Below, piece by piece: positions 25,045 through 35,182 of a stretch of DNA of 64,000 nucleotides. A program made the translations under genes and the position numbers. The first letter of the stretch is position 1; every line of letters starts with the position of its first letter. The notes below the pieces were generated by a model. It was not told the origin of the DNA, did not search any database, and saw only the letters and a program-made list of their open reading frames with translations. This stretch comes from Romboutsia weinsteinii. GTDB taxonomy: Bacteria > Bacillota > Clostridia > Peptostreptococcales > Peptostreptococcaceae. The DNA lies in assembly GCF_002250835.2 (NCBI RefSeq), contig NZ_NOJY02000016.1:1-64000 (forward strand). The letters are read 5' to 3'.

Positions 25045-25965
25045 CTATCCCATAACTCTCATTAATATAATCTGAATAACTAACATTACTAAAGCTACTG
25101 GTAATTGCTTTTTAATAACTCCATACTTATCCTTCATCTCAAGAATAGCCACCGGAACTATATTGAAGTTTGCCGCCATTGGTGTCATTAAAGTACCACA
25201 GTATCCACTTGTTAAACCAATTATACCAATAACATTTGGATCTAATCCGTACTCTAAAATAAATGGTATACCTATTCCTATAGTAATTACTGAAAATGCC
25301 GCAAATGCATTACCCATTATCATAGTAAATAGTGCCATAGACACAGCATAAACTATTATTGCTATAGTAACATTACCTTGTGGTACTACTCCACTTACCA
25401 TACTAGATATAACATCACCTACACCTGCTGCTGCAAATATAGCCCCCAGTGATGCAAGCAACTGTGGAAGTATTGATAGTGGTCCAACAGTATCTAAAAG
25501 CTTTTTACCTTCTGTAGGTATTGCTAAAACACTATCCTTTGACATTATTAGTATTGTTATTGCAGAAACTAATATACCAAATCCTAACCCAACTAAAGCT
25601 CCTAAATTTGGTAGTGCTATACCAAATATTAATGCTAATACTCCCATTGTAAGAGCTGGTATAAATATTTTATTTCCAAATTTATCTGCCATTTTTCTTT
25701 TGTATTCTTCTGGTATTACTTTGTTAATTCCAGGTGATACTTTATTAAGAATTGGAGGAATTGTCATTAATACTACCAAAGTTCCCGATACTATACTTGG
25801 TAAAAATTTGCCTAAACCTAATAGTGTTCCCAAAGATATCCAAAACACTGCTGTTCCAAACTTATTCCTTTGTCCTTTATCTTTTAATGCTCTAACCCCT
25901 ACATATGCAGCCATAAGTCCACATGCCACATATATGATCTCCATTATAATATCTTTACTTGTCAT
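25045..25965 (-). CDS. DUF979 membrane protein (peptide/5-oxoproline permease candidate)
   Basis: A 306-aa protein with about nine or ten hydrophobic segments. Sequence such as GTLLGLGKFLPSIVSGTLVVLM, LPQLLASLGAIFAAAGVGDVIS and GIIGLTSGYCGTLMTPMAANFNIVP is characteristic of DUF979. It overlaps the DUF969 gene by 11 bp; the two families nearly always occur together and likely form one transporter. They are frequently linked to pyrrolidone-carboxyl peptidase, as here, so import of pyroglutamyl peptides or export/import of 5-oxoproline is a reasonable inference. Confidence 0.85.
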   Translation of the reverse strand: MTSKDIIMEIIYVACGLMAAYVGVRALKDKGQRNKFGTAVFWISLGTLLGLGKFLPSIVSGTLVVLMTIPPILNKVSPGINKVIPEEYKRKMADKFGNKIFIPALTMGVLALIFGIALPNLGALVGLGFGILVSAITILIMSKDSVLAIPTEGKKLLDTVGPLSILPQLLASLGAIFAAAGVGDVISSMVSGVVPQGNVTIAIIVYAVSMALFTMIMGNAFAAFSVITIGIGIPFILEYGLDPNVIGIIGLTSGYCGTLMTPMAANFNIVPVAILEMKDKYGVIKKQLPVALVMLVIQIILMRVMG

Positions 25966-26647
25966 TTGTCTTCACCCCTGATTTTTTCTTATACTTTTTC
26001 ATAATCTTTTTGTCTATCATTATAAAGTATATTGCTGACACAACAACTGCTAATACGAATACTGGTATCTCTGCTTGAACAGCTTTTGCAGGATCTATCT
26101 CATATCCAAATGGCTCTAGTGTACTCTTAACAAGTAATATTCCTGAACCTGCAATAAATAAAACTTGTCCAAAGAACCAAGCAATATTTTCAGCCGCACT
26201 GTTCATTGCCTTTATAGTATCTCTATCTTCTTCTTCTAATTTCACTCCGTCTTTTTCAACAGATGCCTCAGCCATTGGACATATTACTGGTCTTATAAAA
26301 CCTGCAACTCCACCAAAACTTACATTGAATGCAGCTAATGCTCCTCTTATCGCAGTATATCCTATAGCTATTAGACCAGGAGTTGCTTTTTTAAGCTTCC
26401 CAATTAAATCTCCAGCTACTTGTTTTAATCCGTTTTTTTCTAATACTCCAACAACAGGCAGTGTAATTATAAACATTGCCATATATCTATTAGAAACAAA
26501 TGTATCTCCTAGTGTTGTTAATATTTCCGGTATTGTCATCCCCCCAACTAAACCAGTTACAACTCCTGCTGCCATTACTATAGATATAGCATTTAGCTTA
26601 AGTGCAAATCCTATAACTATAATTAAAATACCAATTAATTTAATCAT
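25955..26647 (-). CDS. DUF969 membrane protein
   Basis: A 230-aa protein with about six transmembrane helices, typical of DUF969: GILIIVIGFALKLNAISIVMAAGVVTGLVGGMT, then FVSNRYMAMFIITLPVVGVLEKNGL and NSAAENIAWFFGQVLFIAGSGILL. It precedes and overlaps DUF979 and follows the M14 peptidase gene after 28 bp. Its RBS is GGGGGAG. Together with DUF979 it is the probable transporter part of the peptide operon. Confidence 0.85.
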   Translation of the reverse strand: MIKLIGILIIVIGFALKLNAISIVMAAGVVTGLVGGMTIPEILTTLGDTFVSNRYMAMFIITLPVVGVLEKNGLKQVAGDLIGKLKKATPGLIAIGYTAIRGALAAFNVSFGGVAGFIRPVICPMAEASVEKDGVKLEEEDRDTIKAMNSAAENIAWFFGQVLFIAGSGILLVKSTLEPFGYEIDPAKAVQAEIPVFVLAVVVSAIYFIMIDKKIMKKYKKKSGVKTNDK

Positions 26648-26675
26648 GTTAAATCTCCCCCGTCTTGTATTTTAT

Positions 26676-29600
26676 TTAAACTTGAATAGGTCTTACTCTC
26701 ACACTTTTTAGCACTAATTCATTATCTTTTTCTAAACACTCTTCATGCTTCTCAAACTTAGCTTTATACATCATGTCTATTGTAGCAATATCAGATATAT
26801 TGTGTGTTCTACTACAAAGGTCTAAATAGTCCCCTTGAGCAGTTTCATCAGAAACCTCAGTAGTCCAATCAAGTGCAGTTATCCATGGATATCTATGAGA
26901 TACATGCCAAGCATCATTACTTGGCTTATATGGTAACCAGTAGTATATTAAATCTTTATAATAATTAGCTGGGAACAACTTAGGCATCCACTTATGAGCA
27001 TATTTTTCAAATCTGTTTTGCCAATCAACATTCCACTTAGTTACTTCCTCGTCATTATTAATATAATCACTTACAACATCTTGTAATGCTTCACTTAATA
27101 TCTTATTTTGCGGATATTTTTCATCATCTAAATACCAGAAGTATCCATAAAATAATGCTCTTGGTAACCAAAACCCTTTAAACCAAGGTGAAGTATATCC
27201 AGAAAACTGCTGATCCCACTCATGCTTTGGCACTCCATGATTATCGACTAATATATCTGGTAACCACTTATGCCATAGTTTAGTCAACGCTCTACTTTCT
27301 GTGTATTTACTATCTTCATTGAAATAGTCTCTAGCAAATTCTTTACCTACACTATTGAATCTAGCAATATGGAATTGCCACTCTGGATTATCCTTTTGAA
27401 GTTCATAGTGAATGTATCCTCCATCTACATTTTCAAATGGAATCATAACTATATTTACTTTATCCAGATATTTTCTGTAATCTTTATTAAGAAGTAATTG
27501 CTCTACAAGTAAGAATGCAGAGTTGGTACTAGATACCTCATTAGCGTGGTGTCTATTGTTTATTTGGAATACTGGCTTATTGTTAATAAGCTTTGTTCTA
27601 GATACTAGGCTTGATTTATATTCTTTAAGTATCTCAATAGCATATATATCTCTACCTTGATAAGATTTAGAAACCCTCCAAACATTAATACCTTTTACAT
27701 ATCTTAATTTATCTATTATTTGTATATATTCCTCATATCCTATAACCCTATCTTGCGGGATATTGATATCTCTTATATCAATAAGCTTGTCTTCTTTTAC
27801 AAACTTATTATTATTTTTAATACATATCTCCTGATTATTAAATCTTAAAATTAAATTATTAAAACTATAATTTCCAAGATTTAATTTTTCTTCAATATAG
27901 TTAATTTTACTTTTAATAGTTTCTAAACAGCTTTCCTCTCCATCAATATCTATGTATACATTCTCTAATCCTGCACTGCTTATGCTAAGCTCATTTATGC
28001 ATAAATCAAGATTAAACTCTTCTACACTACTATCCTCAGATTTCTCTAATGTAGCTTTCATATATGTGCCTTGTCCATTTCTCTTATTAATGATAGGAAG
28101 TATTAATCCTGGTTCATCAAGAGCTTCATTTACCATTTTTAGCCCTAGGGTTTTGAAGAAATCTAATCCTGCAAAATATATATCCTCATGAAGTGAACTT
28201 AATACTGATATAATATCTTGCCTTACATTTAACTTATAATCTGGCTCACTAGTTAATATATCTAGTTTTAGTACATCAAAGAATGGTTGTTTATCTTTAC
28301 TTGGGTTATTATTAGTCTCTTCTAATATGTAGTTCTTACATTTTTCTAATACCTCACTTTGATATACATCCCATATTCTTTCAACATCTGTTTTTACAGT
28401 CTCACTTAGTACTACTTTATTGTTAACTTTAACTTCAACTAATCCAGTACTTGGATGAACCTTTCCTATACCTTCAAACTCATCAAGGTATGGTCTTTCT
28501 GAGTACTTAATATCAAAATTATCATATAAAATCTGTTCATTACTTTTGTTATAAACTATAAATTCATAATCAGAATTTCCATCTTCTAATATTTTAAACT
28601 CAATATTATCTCTACTCAATCCAATTTCATCTTGAATCAAGTCGTCTACAGGAAATAACTCTTGGACTAATCTTATAGGTAAATCAAAGTACTTATCTGG
28701 GTTATCATTTCGTGATGCATCGATATTAGGAATAGATCCATCTTCATCATCCCATTTTGTTTTTCCCTCTGGTAAAAACGGCTTAAACTTAATGTCTATA
28801 CTTCCTATATCCTCTAAGCTTATGGTCTCTTTTACACAAGGGACAAGCTCTTCCATTATCCAACTTAGTGCTTGCTTATAAGAACAAAATACACTACACT
28901 TGGATAAATTAATTTTCTTATTCTCAAATAAAGATTCAATATATGTTTTTAACCCGTCTCTTATTTCTTTTTCTTCACTTACTAAAATCTTTATTTCCAC
29001 GTCATCATCTTCATTTATAGCATCTAGCAACTTATCATTTAGAATACTTTTAACATCATCGACTTCCCAATCAAAGTTATATTCTTTTTCAAATATAGTA
29101 ACTTTATTTTTATTTACTTGTGGCTTAAGAATCTCATTAATATCTTCTTTAAAGTCCTTTAAATTAACTTCATTGGCTCTTATTATATTTTCATAGTTTT
29201 TGCAGAAGTAATTTGATGTTTCTATAAGCTCTTCGTCTTTACCACATATAAGTAATCTGTTACTTTTAGGTACAAATCTTATATTTCCATGTACTTTATC
29301 AGAGTCTGCAAAGCTATCTCCTATACAGATACTAATCTTGTTAGAATCATTGATATGATTACTTGTAAATGCTATAGGAAGATTACATCCTAGTGTATTT
29401 AATCCTAATGTAGTAGCAATATTACAGGCTGCTATAAATTCATTTTCACTACAGTTTTCATCAATAATAATTGATGAATTGATTTTATCTCCTAAGAAAT
29501 CATTATCTGTATCTATAATTAGTCCATACTCTTTATTAGTTACTTCTGATAAGTCTTTTACTTTAAAACTTATTTCTGGTAAATCTTTTCCTTCATAGTT

Positions 29601-29927
29601 TATATCTTCGTTATTACTTTTTTCCTTATAATTGCTTGATTCTTTACCTACGTTAATTAATGAATTTAAAAAGTCAAAATTATCTACTAAAACATCATAT
29701 TTTCCTAAATCCTCTCCTTCATCAATTACCTTAATAATAGGTAAATCAAGGGCTGTACTCTCAAATCCAACCACTGCACATAAATTAATAGCTTTTAATT
29801 TTTCTTCTATACTAGCATTTTTTCTTATCACTATCTGTCCATTTAAGCCATCTACTTCATTAGTGTTTTTATCTCTATTAAATAAATTTTTATCATCAAA
29901 TATTTTCCTAATATTATCTATTAGCAT
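26676..29927 (-). CDS. Large M14-family zinc carboxypeptidase
   Basis: A 1083-aa cytoplasmic protein (no signal peptide). The C-terminal third is an M14 peptidase: [21 protein letters not shown], the zinc motif HxxE in [11 protein letters not shown] (about residue 790), and a His near residue 895 in [14 protein letters not shown]. The N-terminal 700 aa are acidic and contain two repeated-looking halves of unknown function. Its start overlaps the pcp gene. In this operon it would degrade peptides after Pcp removes N-terminal pyroglutamate. The length is well above common M14 enzymes. Confidence 0.82.
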   Translation of the reverse strand: MLIDNIRKIFDDKNLFNRDKNTNEVDGLNGQIVIRKNASIEEKLKAINLCAVVGFESTALDLPIIKVIDEGEDLGKYDVLVDNFDFLNSLINVGKESSNYKEKSNNEDINYEGKDLPEISFKVKDLSEVTNKEYGLIIDTDNDFLGDKINSSIIIDENCSENEFIAACNIATTLGLNTLGCNLPIAFTSNHINDSNKISICIGDSFADSDKVHGNIRFVPKSNRLLICGKDEELIETSNYFCKNYENIIRANEVNLKDFKEDINEILKPQVNKNKVTIFEKEYNFDWEVDDVKSILNDKLLDAINEDDDVEIKILVSEEKEIRDGLKTYIESLFENKKINLSKCSVFCSYKQALSWIMEELVPCVKETISLEDIGSIDIKFKPFLPEGKTKWDDEDGSIPNIDASRNDNPDKYFDLPIRLVQELFPVDDLIQDEIGLSRDNIEFKILEDGNSDYEFIVYNKSNEQILYDNFDIKYSERPYLDEFEGIGKVHPSTGLVEVKVNNKVVLSETVKTDVERIWDVYQSEVLEKCKNYILEETNNNPSKDKQPFFDVLKLDILTSEPDYKLNVRQDIISVLSSLHEDIYFAGLDFFKTLGLKMVNEALDEPGLILPIINKRNGQGTYMKATLEKSEDSSVEEFNLDLCINELSISSAGLENVYIDIDGEESCLETIKSKINYIEEKLNLGNYSFNNLILRFNNQEICIKNNNKFVKEDKLIDIRDINIPQDRVIGYEEYIQIIDKLRYVKGINVWRVSKSYQGRDIYAIEILKEYKSSLVSRTKLINNKPVFQINNRHHANEVSSTNSAFLLVEQLLLNKDYRKYLDKVNIVMIPFENVDGGYIHYELQKDNPEWQFHIARFNSVGKEFARDYFNEDSKYTESRALTKLWHKWLPDILVDNHGVPKHEWDQQFSGYTSPWFKGFWLPRALFYGYFWYLDDEKYPQNKILSEALQDVVSDYINNDEEVTKWNVDWQNRFEKYAHKWMPKLFPANYYKDLIYYWLPYKPSNDAWHVSHRYPWITALDWTTEVSDETAQGDYLDLCSRTHNISDIATIDMMYKAKFEKHEECLEKDNELVLKSVRVRPIQV

Positions 29928-30562
29928 ATTTCTCCACCAACTACACTAATATCTTCTTTGTATAGGGTACAAGCTTCTATAGCTAATTCTAAACCTCTAG
30001 TTATTTCTTCTAATGACATATATGGCATATTTCTCTTATCTAAAACTTGGCTTGTTGTAAATGGTATGTGTATAAATCCACCCTTGATATTTGGGTATTT
30101 TTTATCAATCATGTATAATACTCCATACATTACATGGTTACATACGAATGTTCCTGCTGAGTATGATAAAGTTGCCGGTATACCATTAGACTTCATATGC
30201 TCAACCATTGCTTTTACAGGTAGGCTTGTAATATATGCTATTTCTCCATCCTTACGAACTAATTCGTCAGTTGGTTGATTACCTTCATTATCAGCTATTC
30301 TAAAATCATCTATATTTACTGCTACTCTCTCTGGAGTTATATCAAACCTTCCCCCAGCTTGACCAATTGATAGTACTATATCTGGGTTGTGCTCATTTAT
30401 AGCTTTTTCTATTGCTTGAAGTGACTTTTCTCTAACTGTTGGTATAGTTAGTTTGATTATTTTAGCTCCGTTTATTTCATCTTTTAACATTTTTACAGCT
30501 TCTTCTGCTGGGTTTATACTTTCTCCTCCAAATGGATCAAATCCTGTAACTAATATTTTCAT
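29921..30562 (-). CDS. pcp: Pyrrolidone-carboxylate peptidase (pyroglutamyl peptidase I)
   Basis: A 213-aa C15 peptidase that removes N-terminal pyroglutamate. [21 protein letters not shown] is the family start; the catalytic Glu lies in the [10 protein letters not shown] segment, the Cys in [14 protein letters not shown] and the His in [10 protein letters not shown]. First gene of a four-gene operon (pcp, M14, DUF969, DUF979) with overlaps or short gaps. RBS AAGGGGG. Confidence 0.95.
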   Translation of the reverse strand: MKILVTGFDPFGGESINPAEEAVKMLKDEINGAKIIKLTIPTVREKSLQAIEKAINEHNPDIVLSIGQAGGRFDITPERVAVNIDDFRIADNEGNQPTDELVRKDGEIAYITSLPVKAMVEHMKSNGIPATLSYSAGTFVCNHVMYGVLYMIDKKYPNIKGGFIHIPFTTSQVLDKRNMPYMSLEEITRGLELAIEACTLYKEDISVVGGEIC

Positions 30563-30794
30563 GTCTATTCCCCCTTAGTTTTTAATAAAGCTTTATATAT
30601 AATATATATTCTTTGGCAAAAACTGTAAATGACAAATTTTAGACAATCTTATACAAATTCTACTAAGTAACTTTTAATAATAAATTAAAATTAGCCATAT
30701 ATGTTTACTCTTATATAAACTTCTTTCTAATACTAGATCTAGAGTTAATATATTGATAGTTATTGTAATCTGTTAGTTGTGGCTACCTAGTTTG

Positions 30795-30824
30795 TTGACT
30801 TTTATATCTATTAATAGTTACTAT
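30795..30824 (+). promoter_or_regulatory. Putative promoter
   Basis: TTGACT (30795-30800) and TACTAT (30819-30824) are 18 bp apart, 32 bp before the start of the small membrane protein gene. The rest of 30563-30794 is AT-rich with nothing I can assign. Confidence 0.45.
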
Positions 30825-30855
30825 CTAAGTAAAGATTATAATTTAGGAGGAATTA

Positions 30856-31179
30856 ATGAAAAAAATTATTTACTCAGTTTTGTCTCTTATTATTCTAATC
30901 ATAATAAATATTATCTCAGCTAAGCTTATAAATGTTGAGTTCTTAGAAATGTCATTTGCCACAGGGTTAATATCCTCTGTTGTCATTGCATTTTTTTCAA
31001 GCGAAGGTGGATTAATTTCCAATGCAGTAGATATGAAAGTAAAACATTTTCTTGAGAGTGAAACTAGAAAAAATTCATATTTTACAAAATTTCATATGAA
31101 TATTCCTCTTAAAGTGGCTATATGTTATACAGTAATCTCTATTGTGTTAAGTGTAATTGCTTATTGGAAGTATTTTTAA
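30856..31179 (+). CDS. Hypothetical membrane protein, 107 aa
   Basis: A small protein with three hydrophobic helices (IIYSVLSLIILIIINIISA; ATGLISSVVIAFFS; VAICYTVISIVLSVIAYW) and a soluble loop (EGGLISNAVDMKVKHFLESETRKNSYF). AGGAGG precedes ATG. Family not recognised. It is a single-gene unit ended by a perfect hairpin. Confidence 0.7.
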   Translation: MKKIIYSVLSLIILIIINIISAKLINVEFLEMSFATGLISSVVIAFFSSEGGLISNAVDMKVKHFLESETRKNSYFTKFHMNIPLKVAICYTVISIVLSVIAYWKYF

Positions 31180-31198
31180 TTTAATGTTTTACACAACA

Positions 31199-31232
31199 AA
31201 GGCTATAGTATAGAATTCTATACTATAGCCTT
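31199..31232. terminator. Bidirectional terminator (perfect 34-bp palindrome)
   Basis: AAGGCTATAGTATAGAA is followed directly by its exact complement, between convergent genes; a GAATTC centre forms the loop. Confidence 0.82.
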
Positions 31233-31241
31233 ATATAAATT

Positions 31242-31745
31242 TTATAAGATAATATCTTTAATTTCACAAACAATATCAATTAATTCTTTATTTGTTGTAT
31301 CCACCTTTACTGTGTCCATTTTTTCATACAATTCTAATCTCTCTAAACTTCTAGATATATTCTCATCATTTCTAAGTCCTTTTTTAATATCTTCCTCAAT
31401 TCTTGAGATTAATACTTCTTTTGAACACATTAATGTAATTTTATGTACATCAACATCATTAATATTTAACTTACTTAAAATATCACTCATTATTTCATCA
31501 GTATGAATTACCCAGTTAAACAGAATATATTTACTATTTGAGTTTTTAATAAAATTATTTAAAATATAAGAGATATTATCAAGAACCATATCTTTATTCT
31601 CTTCATCAACTATAAAAGGATTCATCATCCAGCAATTATCCCCATCTAACCAAAAAGAGTTTTCAAGCTCCTTATAAAGCACCTTACTAATAGTAGTTTT
31701 ACCTACTCCCATTACACCATTTATTATTATTAGTTTTTTTCTCAT
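31242..31745 (-). CDS. P-loop kinase-like NTPase
   Basis: A 167-aa AAA/shikimate-kinase-like protein: Walker A GVMGVGKTTISKVLY near residue 10, then FWLDGDNCWMMNPF, a substrate-binding acidic loop, and a lid with RIEEDIKKGLRNDENISRSLERL. Similar proteins phosphorylate small molecules or nucleosides; the substrate is unknown. RBS GAGGGGG. Confidence 0.78.
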   Translation of the reverse strand: MRKKLIIINGVMGVGKTTISKVLYKELENSFWLDGDNCWMMNPFIVDEENKDMVLDNISYILNNFIKNSNSKYILFNWVIHTDEIMSDILSKLNINDVDVHKITLMCSKEVLISRIEEDIKKGLRNDENISRSLERLELYEKMDTVKVDTTNKELIDIVCEIKDIIL

Positions 31746-31774
31746 GTTGTCCCCCTCAAATCCTCAAGTTTAAT

Positions 31775-31800
31775 CTACCAGTCGAGTTTTCCGACTCCAT
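31775..31800 (-). repeat. Dispersed hairpin element, copy B
   Basis: CCAGTCGAGTTTTCCGACTCC, differing from copy A (22145-22170) at one base across the 26-bp core. It lies between the alkylation-repair gene stop (31833) and the kinase-like start (31745). Confidence 0.6.
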
Positions 31801-31832
31801 CTTAATCTTATTTCCTTGATATATTTTTCAAT

Positions 31833-32510
31833 TTATCTTCTCATCTTTTTAATCATTAGTTTTGTATCATTGTCACACTTTAGAGACTCACCAATTTTTT
31901 GTAGTGATTTATTAAATGTAAAATCATCTAATGTATTGTTATTTAAGTATTCTATAGTTATCTCTTTAAATTTCTTATAGCATATAGACACTGCCCACGC
32001 TACTGCCATCTTTACATAATATCCCTCATGTTTAATATTATCTAAATGCTTTAATACATCATCAATATAATCATTATCAACATAAAAATTAAGCATCATT
32101 ACTACAGCAAACCTTACTTCAAACTCTTTATCTGATGAAAGGTATGGTTGTAAAAACTTCCATATCTCTTCTTTATGATTTTTAGTTAACTTAAGCCCAA
32201 CACAAAAACTATCACACAATGACCAGTTATCTATTTTCGGTATGAAATAAGCTATGTATTTTAACATTTCATCTATTTCTGCATCTTTAACATAACCAAG
32301 TACCATACCTTCTAGCATTATCTCTTCAAAATAAACAGCTTCATTATTTTTTAAGAAGCTACGCCAATCATCCTTTGCAATTTTTTGGGCTATCTTTCTT
32401 AGGTTAGGAAGTCTTATCCCTAGTATATTATTTACTCCTGGTAAGAGCTTCATTGAAAAGTTTCTATATTTTTCTTCTGACAATTCCATAAGCTGATTTC
32501 TTATTTGCAT
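31833..32510 (-). CDS. DNA alkylation repair protein (AlkC/AlkD-like HEAT repeat)
   Basis: A 225-aa all-helical protein. GVNNILGIRLPNLRKIAQKIAKDDW and EEIMLEGMVLGYVKDAEI, then IDNWSLCDSFCVGLK and FAVVMMLNFYVDNDYI are typical of the AlkD branch of HEAT-repeat glycosylases that remove alkylated purines. RBS GGAGG. It lies 34 bp after the epimerase-like gene but no functional link is obvious. Confidence 0.85.
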   Translation of the reverse strand: MQIRNQLMELSEEKYRNFSMKLLPGVNNILGIRLPNLRKIAQKIAKDDWRSFLKNNEAVYFEEIMLEGMVLGYVKDAEIDEMLKYIAYFIPKIDNWSLCDSFCVGLKLTKNHKEEIWKFLQPYLSSDKEFEVRFAVVMMLNFYVDNDYIDDVLKHLDNIKHEGYYVKMAVAWAVSICYKKFKEITIEYLNNNTLDDFTFNKSLQKIGESLKCDNDTKLMIKKMRR

Positions 32511-32544
32511 ATTTTATTTTCCTCCATATTTTATTTCAATAATA

Positions 32545-33411
32545 TTAGCCCAAAGTACTTACATAAAAATCTATCAAGTCAAATATGTAATGTCTAACAT
32601 TTCTAAACTTATAACCAATATCATTAACTTTCGTATAATCCATAGTAAATCCACCACCATTATATGGAGCAGTTACACCATCTTTACTTATCCTTGCCTT
32701 CTTTCCAGTAGTCTTTTCTATATAATCGATAATTTCACTTATCATAATAGTACCTTCATCGCAGGCATTAATAGGACCTGTATAGTCACTTTCACTAAGC
32801 CAACCTAAAAAGTCGCCTGCACTTTCAGAGTGTATAAAGCAGAATATACTTTCCATATTGTCAATATCAATAGTTTCTTCATTCATTATATTTTCAACAT
32901 AAGAGTACAATCTTTTAGTGTAATCATTCTCCCCTAATACTATTGGAAATCTTACAGCAATAGTCGGGATATCATATTTTTGAAACGCTACTGCCTCAAC
33001 TAGTTTTTTACCCTCTCCATAGTTATAATCATCTGTTGTTCCATAGCTAACAGTATATTCATAAGGATTATAATCATCTTCTTTAGAGTAATACTTGTTA
33101 TCATATACTGAACCAGTTGATGTTACTATATATTTATTACACTTACCTTTGATGATGTCGCATAAGTCATCTATATTGTTTGGTGAATATGCAATATTGT
33201 CATAAATCACATCAAATCTCATATCTTTTAGCTTATCTTCTAAAGATTTTTTGCTATTTCTATCTATTTTTATTCTATTAACTTTATCACCAAATCCATC
33301 TTCTGTAACTCCCCTTGTTCCAACTGTAACGTCATTACCTCTTTCTATAAGGTTTTTCACTAATTCTCTCCCAAAATACCTAGTTCCACCTAATACTAGT
33401 ACCTTTTTCAT
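32545..33411 (-). CDS. NAD-dependent epimerase/dehydratase-family protein
   Basis: A 288-aa short-chain dehydrogenase-like protein. The NAD(P) loop VLGGTRYFGRELVKNL is at residues 5-20, DNIAYSP near 92, and a catalytic Ser/Thr region is in VTSTGSVYDN near 118. The nucleotide-sugar epimerase fold is clear; the canonical YxxxK is not obvious (YGTTDDYNYGEGKKLVE is the best match), so the reaction is uncertain. RBS GGAGG. Confidence 0.8.
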   Translation of the reverse strand: MKKVLVLGGTRYFGRELVKNLIERGNDVTVGTRGVTEDGFGDKVNRIKIDRNSKKSLEDKLKDMRFDVIYDNIAYSPNNIDDLCDIIKGKCNKYIVTSTGSVYDNKYYSKEDDYNPYEYTVSYGTTDDYNYGEGKKLVEAVAFQKYDIPTIAVRFPIVLGENDYTKRLYSYVENIMNEETIDIDNMESIFCFIHSESAGDFLGWLSESDYTGPINACDEGTIMISEIIDYIEKTTGKKARISKDGVTAPYNGGGFTMDYTKVNDIGYKFRNVRHYIFDLIDFYVSTLG

Positions 33412-33535
33412 ATTTTCCTCCTATGCTCACCATCACTTAATTTACCTTCAATATAATTATAAAACATTTAATTCTTTTGTGTAGCAAAAATAGCCATATA
33501 TACTACATATATAGCTATTTTTATTAAATAATTTT

Positions 33536-34855
33536 CTAAACAATACTATGCTCTACCCATTTGTCTCCCCTTAGCCTTGATGTATATAAGATTCCTCTTA
33601 TCAACCAATCCGTATACATACCAATCCATATTCCAAGTACTCCAATTCCTAGCACAACACCTAATAGATATCCAGTACATATTCTAAATATCCACATGCC
33701 AATAATAGCAGTAACCATAGTATATTTAGTATCTCCTGCACCTTTTAAACCTGAAGATAACACAAATGACATAGGCCATATAATCATAGCAATACTATTA
33801 CTTCTAATCAATTGAGATGAAATATTTATTACTTCTGAACTATCCGTGTATAGACTAGATATCCAAGGTGCCAGTGGAATAAATATAAAACCTAGCAGCA
33901 CAAGGCAACCTGTTGCAAACTTTGTTAAATAAATTAAAGTACTCTTAGCTCCATCAACATCTCCTCTTCCTATATATTGACCTACAAGTGCCGTAGCTGC
34001 AAGCATAAGAGCATTACCAATTACATTTATTATTGATGATACTGACATTCCAATTGTATTAGATGCAATTGAAGCAGTTCCCATTGTTACAATAAATATC
34101 TGCACAATTAATTTACCTGCATTAAAAAGTACTTGCTCTATTCCTGCAGGAATTCCTATACTAAAAATATTCTTTTGTATCTCTACATTAATCATAAAGG
34201 GAAATACTTTTCTTATTTTTATAATATCACTACCCTTAAATAAAATTAATAAGATGACAATACTTCCTGTAACTCTTGCTATAGCAATAGAAACTGCTGC
34301 ACCTATAATACCTAATGAAGCTGAATAAATAAGTAAATATCCAAATACGATGTTTACCACGTTCATAATCATAGATATAAGCATTGGTTTTTTCGTATCC
34401 CCACACCCTCTTAACACTCCACTAGCTATTTGTTGAATTGCAACAAATGGATACGTTAAAAGTGTTACTTCAATATAAATCTTTGCATTTGTTTTCACTA
34501 ACTCTGTAGCTGATCCATAAAATGAGTTAATCAATACTTCTCTAAAAAACCACATTAAAATTGTAATTATTAATGATATTAAAATCCCTGATACTAACCC
34601 TTGTTTTATAGTCTCATTTGCCTTGTTATTATCACATTTCCCTATATATTGAGAAACTACAACAGTAGCCCCAACTGATAATGCAGCAAAAAATGCTATA
34701 AACATGTTGTTAATAGAATCTACCATCCCTATTGCAGACACAGCCTCTGCACCTATATGCCCGGCCATCATAGTGTTTACTACACCTAAAAGCATTACAA
34801 ATGTTTGCTCACCGATTATTGGGATGGCAACGCTTAGTACATCCTTTCTAAACAT
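33536..34855 (-). CDS. MATE-family efflux transporter
   Basis: A 439-aa membrane protein with twelve predicted helices in two repeated halves (GEQTFVMLLGVVNTMMAGHIG; GIEQVLFNAGKLIVQIFIV), the MATE pattern. It couples Na+ or H+ influx to export of cationic compounds. Single gene with RBS GGGGTGA. One of three MATE genes in this window, and the least linked to other functions. Confidence 0.9.
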   Translation of the reverse strand: MFRKDVLSVAIPIIGEQTFVMLLGVVNTMMAGHIGAEAVSAIGMVDSINNMFIAFFAALSVGATVVVSQYIGKCDNNKANETIKQGLVSGILISLIITILMWFFREVLINSFYGSATELVKTNAKIYIEVTLLTYPFVAIQQIASGVLRGCGDTKKPMLISMIMNVVNIVFGYLLIYSASLGIIGAAVSIAIARVTGSIVILLILFKGSDIIKIRKVFPFMINVEIQKNIFSIGIPAGIEQVLFNAGKLIVQIFIVTMGTASIASNTIGMSVSSIINVIGNALMLAATALVGQYIGRGDVDGAKSTLIYLTKFATGCLVLLGFIFIPLAPWISSLYTDSSEVINISSQLIRSNSIAMIIWPMSFVLSSGLKGAGDTKYTMVTAIIGMWIFRICTGYLLGVVLGIGVLGIWIGMYTDWLIRGILYTSRLRGDKWVEHSIV

Positions 34856-35103
34856 CTAATCACCCCTCTTTTCTGATTGTTACCCATATTAAAAAACACT
34901 CCATAATTTATATTACTATAATGATTAAAGAGTGTGCCTATTTAGTGGTGTATACTTTTATTTGATTTTTATTATAAGTTTAGTATATAAATCATAGAAA
35001 AATATTATTTCCTTAGTAATAAATTGTAATATATCATAATAAAGTAATCTAAAAATATTCTTGTAATAATTTGCTTTTTTTTGTAGCATTATTATAACCC
35101 AAA

Positions 35104-35112
35104 CATATATTA
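35104..35112 (+). promoter_or_regulatory. Possible sporulation promoter -10 element
   Basis: CATATATTA fits the CATAnnnTA pattern of mother-cell sigma factors (SigK/SigE), with GCA 15 bp upstream as a weak -35. It precedes the tandem repeats of the Cys-rich gene. The region is AT-rich, so this is tentative; the rest of 34856-35103 shows nothing else. Confidence 0.3.
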
Positions 35113-35117
35113 GTATT

Positions 35118-35163
35118 GAGATAGAAAATCTCACAAAAATGAGATAATAAATCTTACAAAAAT
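35118..35163 (+). repeat. Two tandem 23-bp repeats in the leader of the Cys-rich gene
   Basis: 35118-35140 and 35141-35163 match at 20 of 23 bases. Each can form a small GAGAT...ATCTY hairpin and ends ACAAAAAT. They lie 7 bp before the ribosome binding site GGAGTG, a position suited to translational control. Confidence 0.75.
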
Positions 35164-35182
35164 TAATATGGAGTGATCAGTT

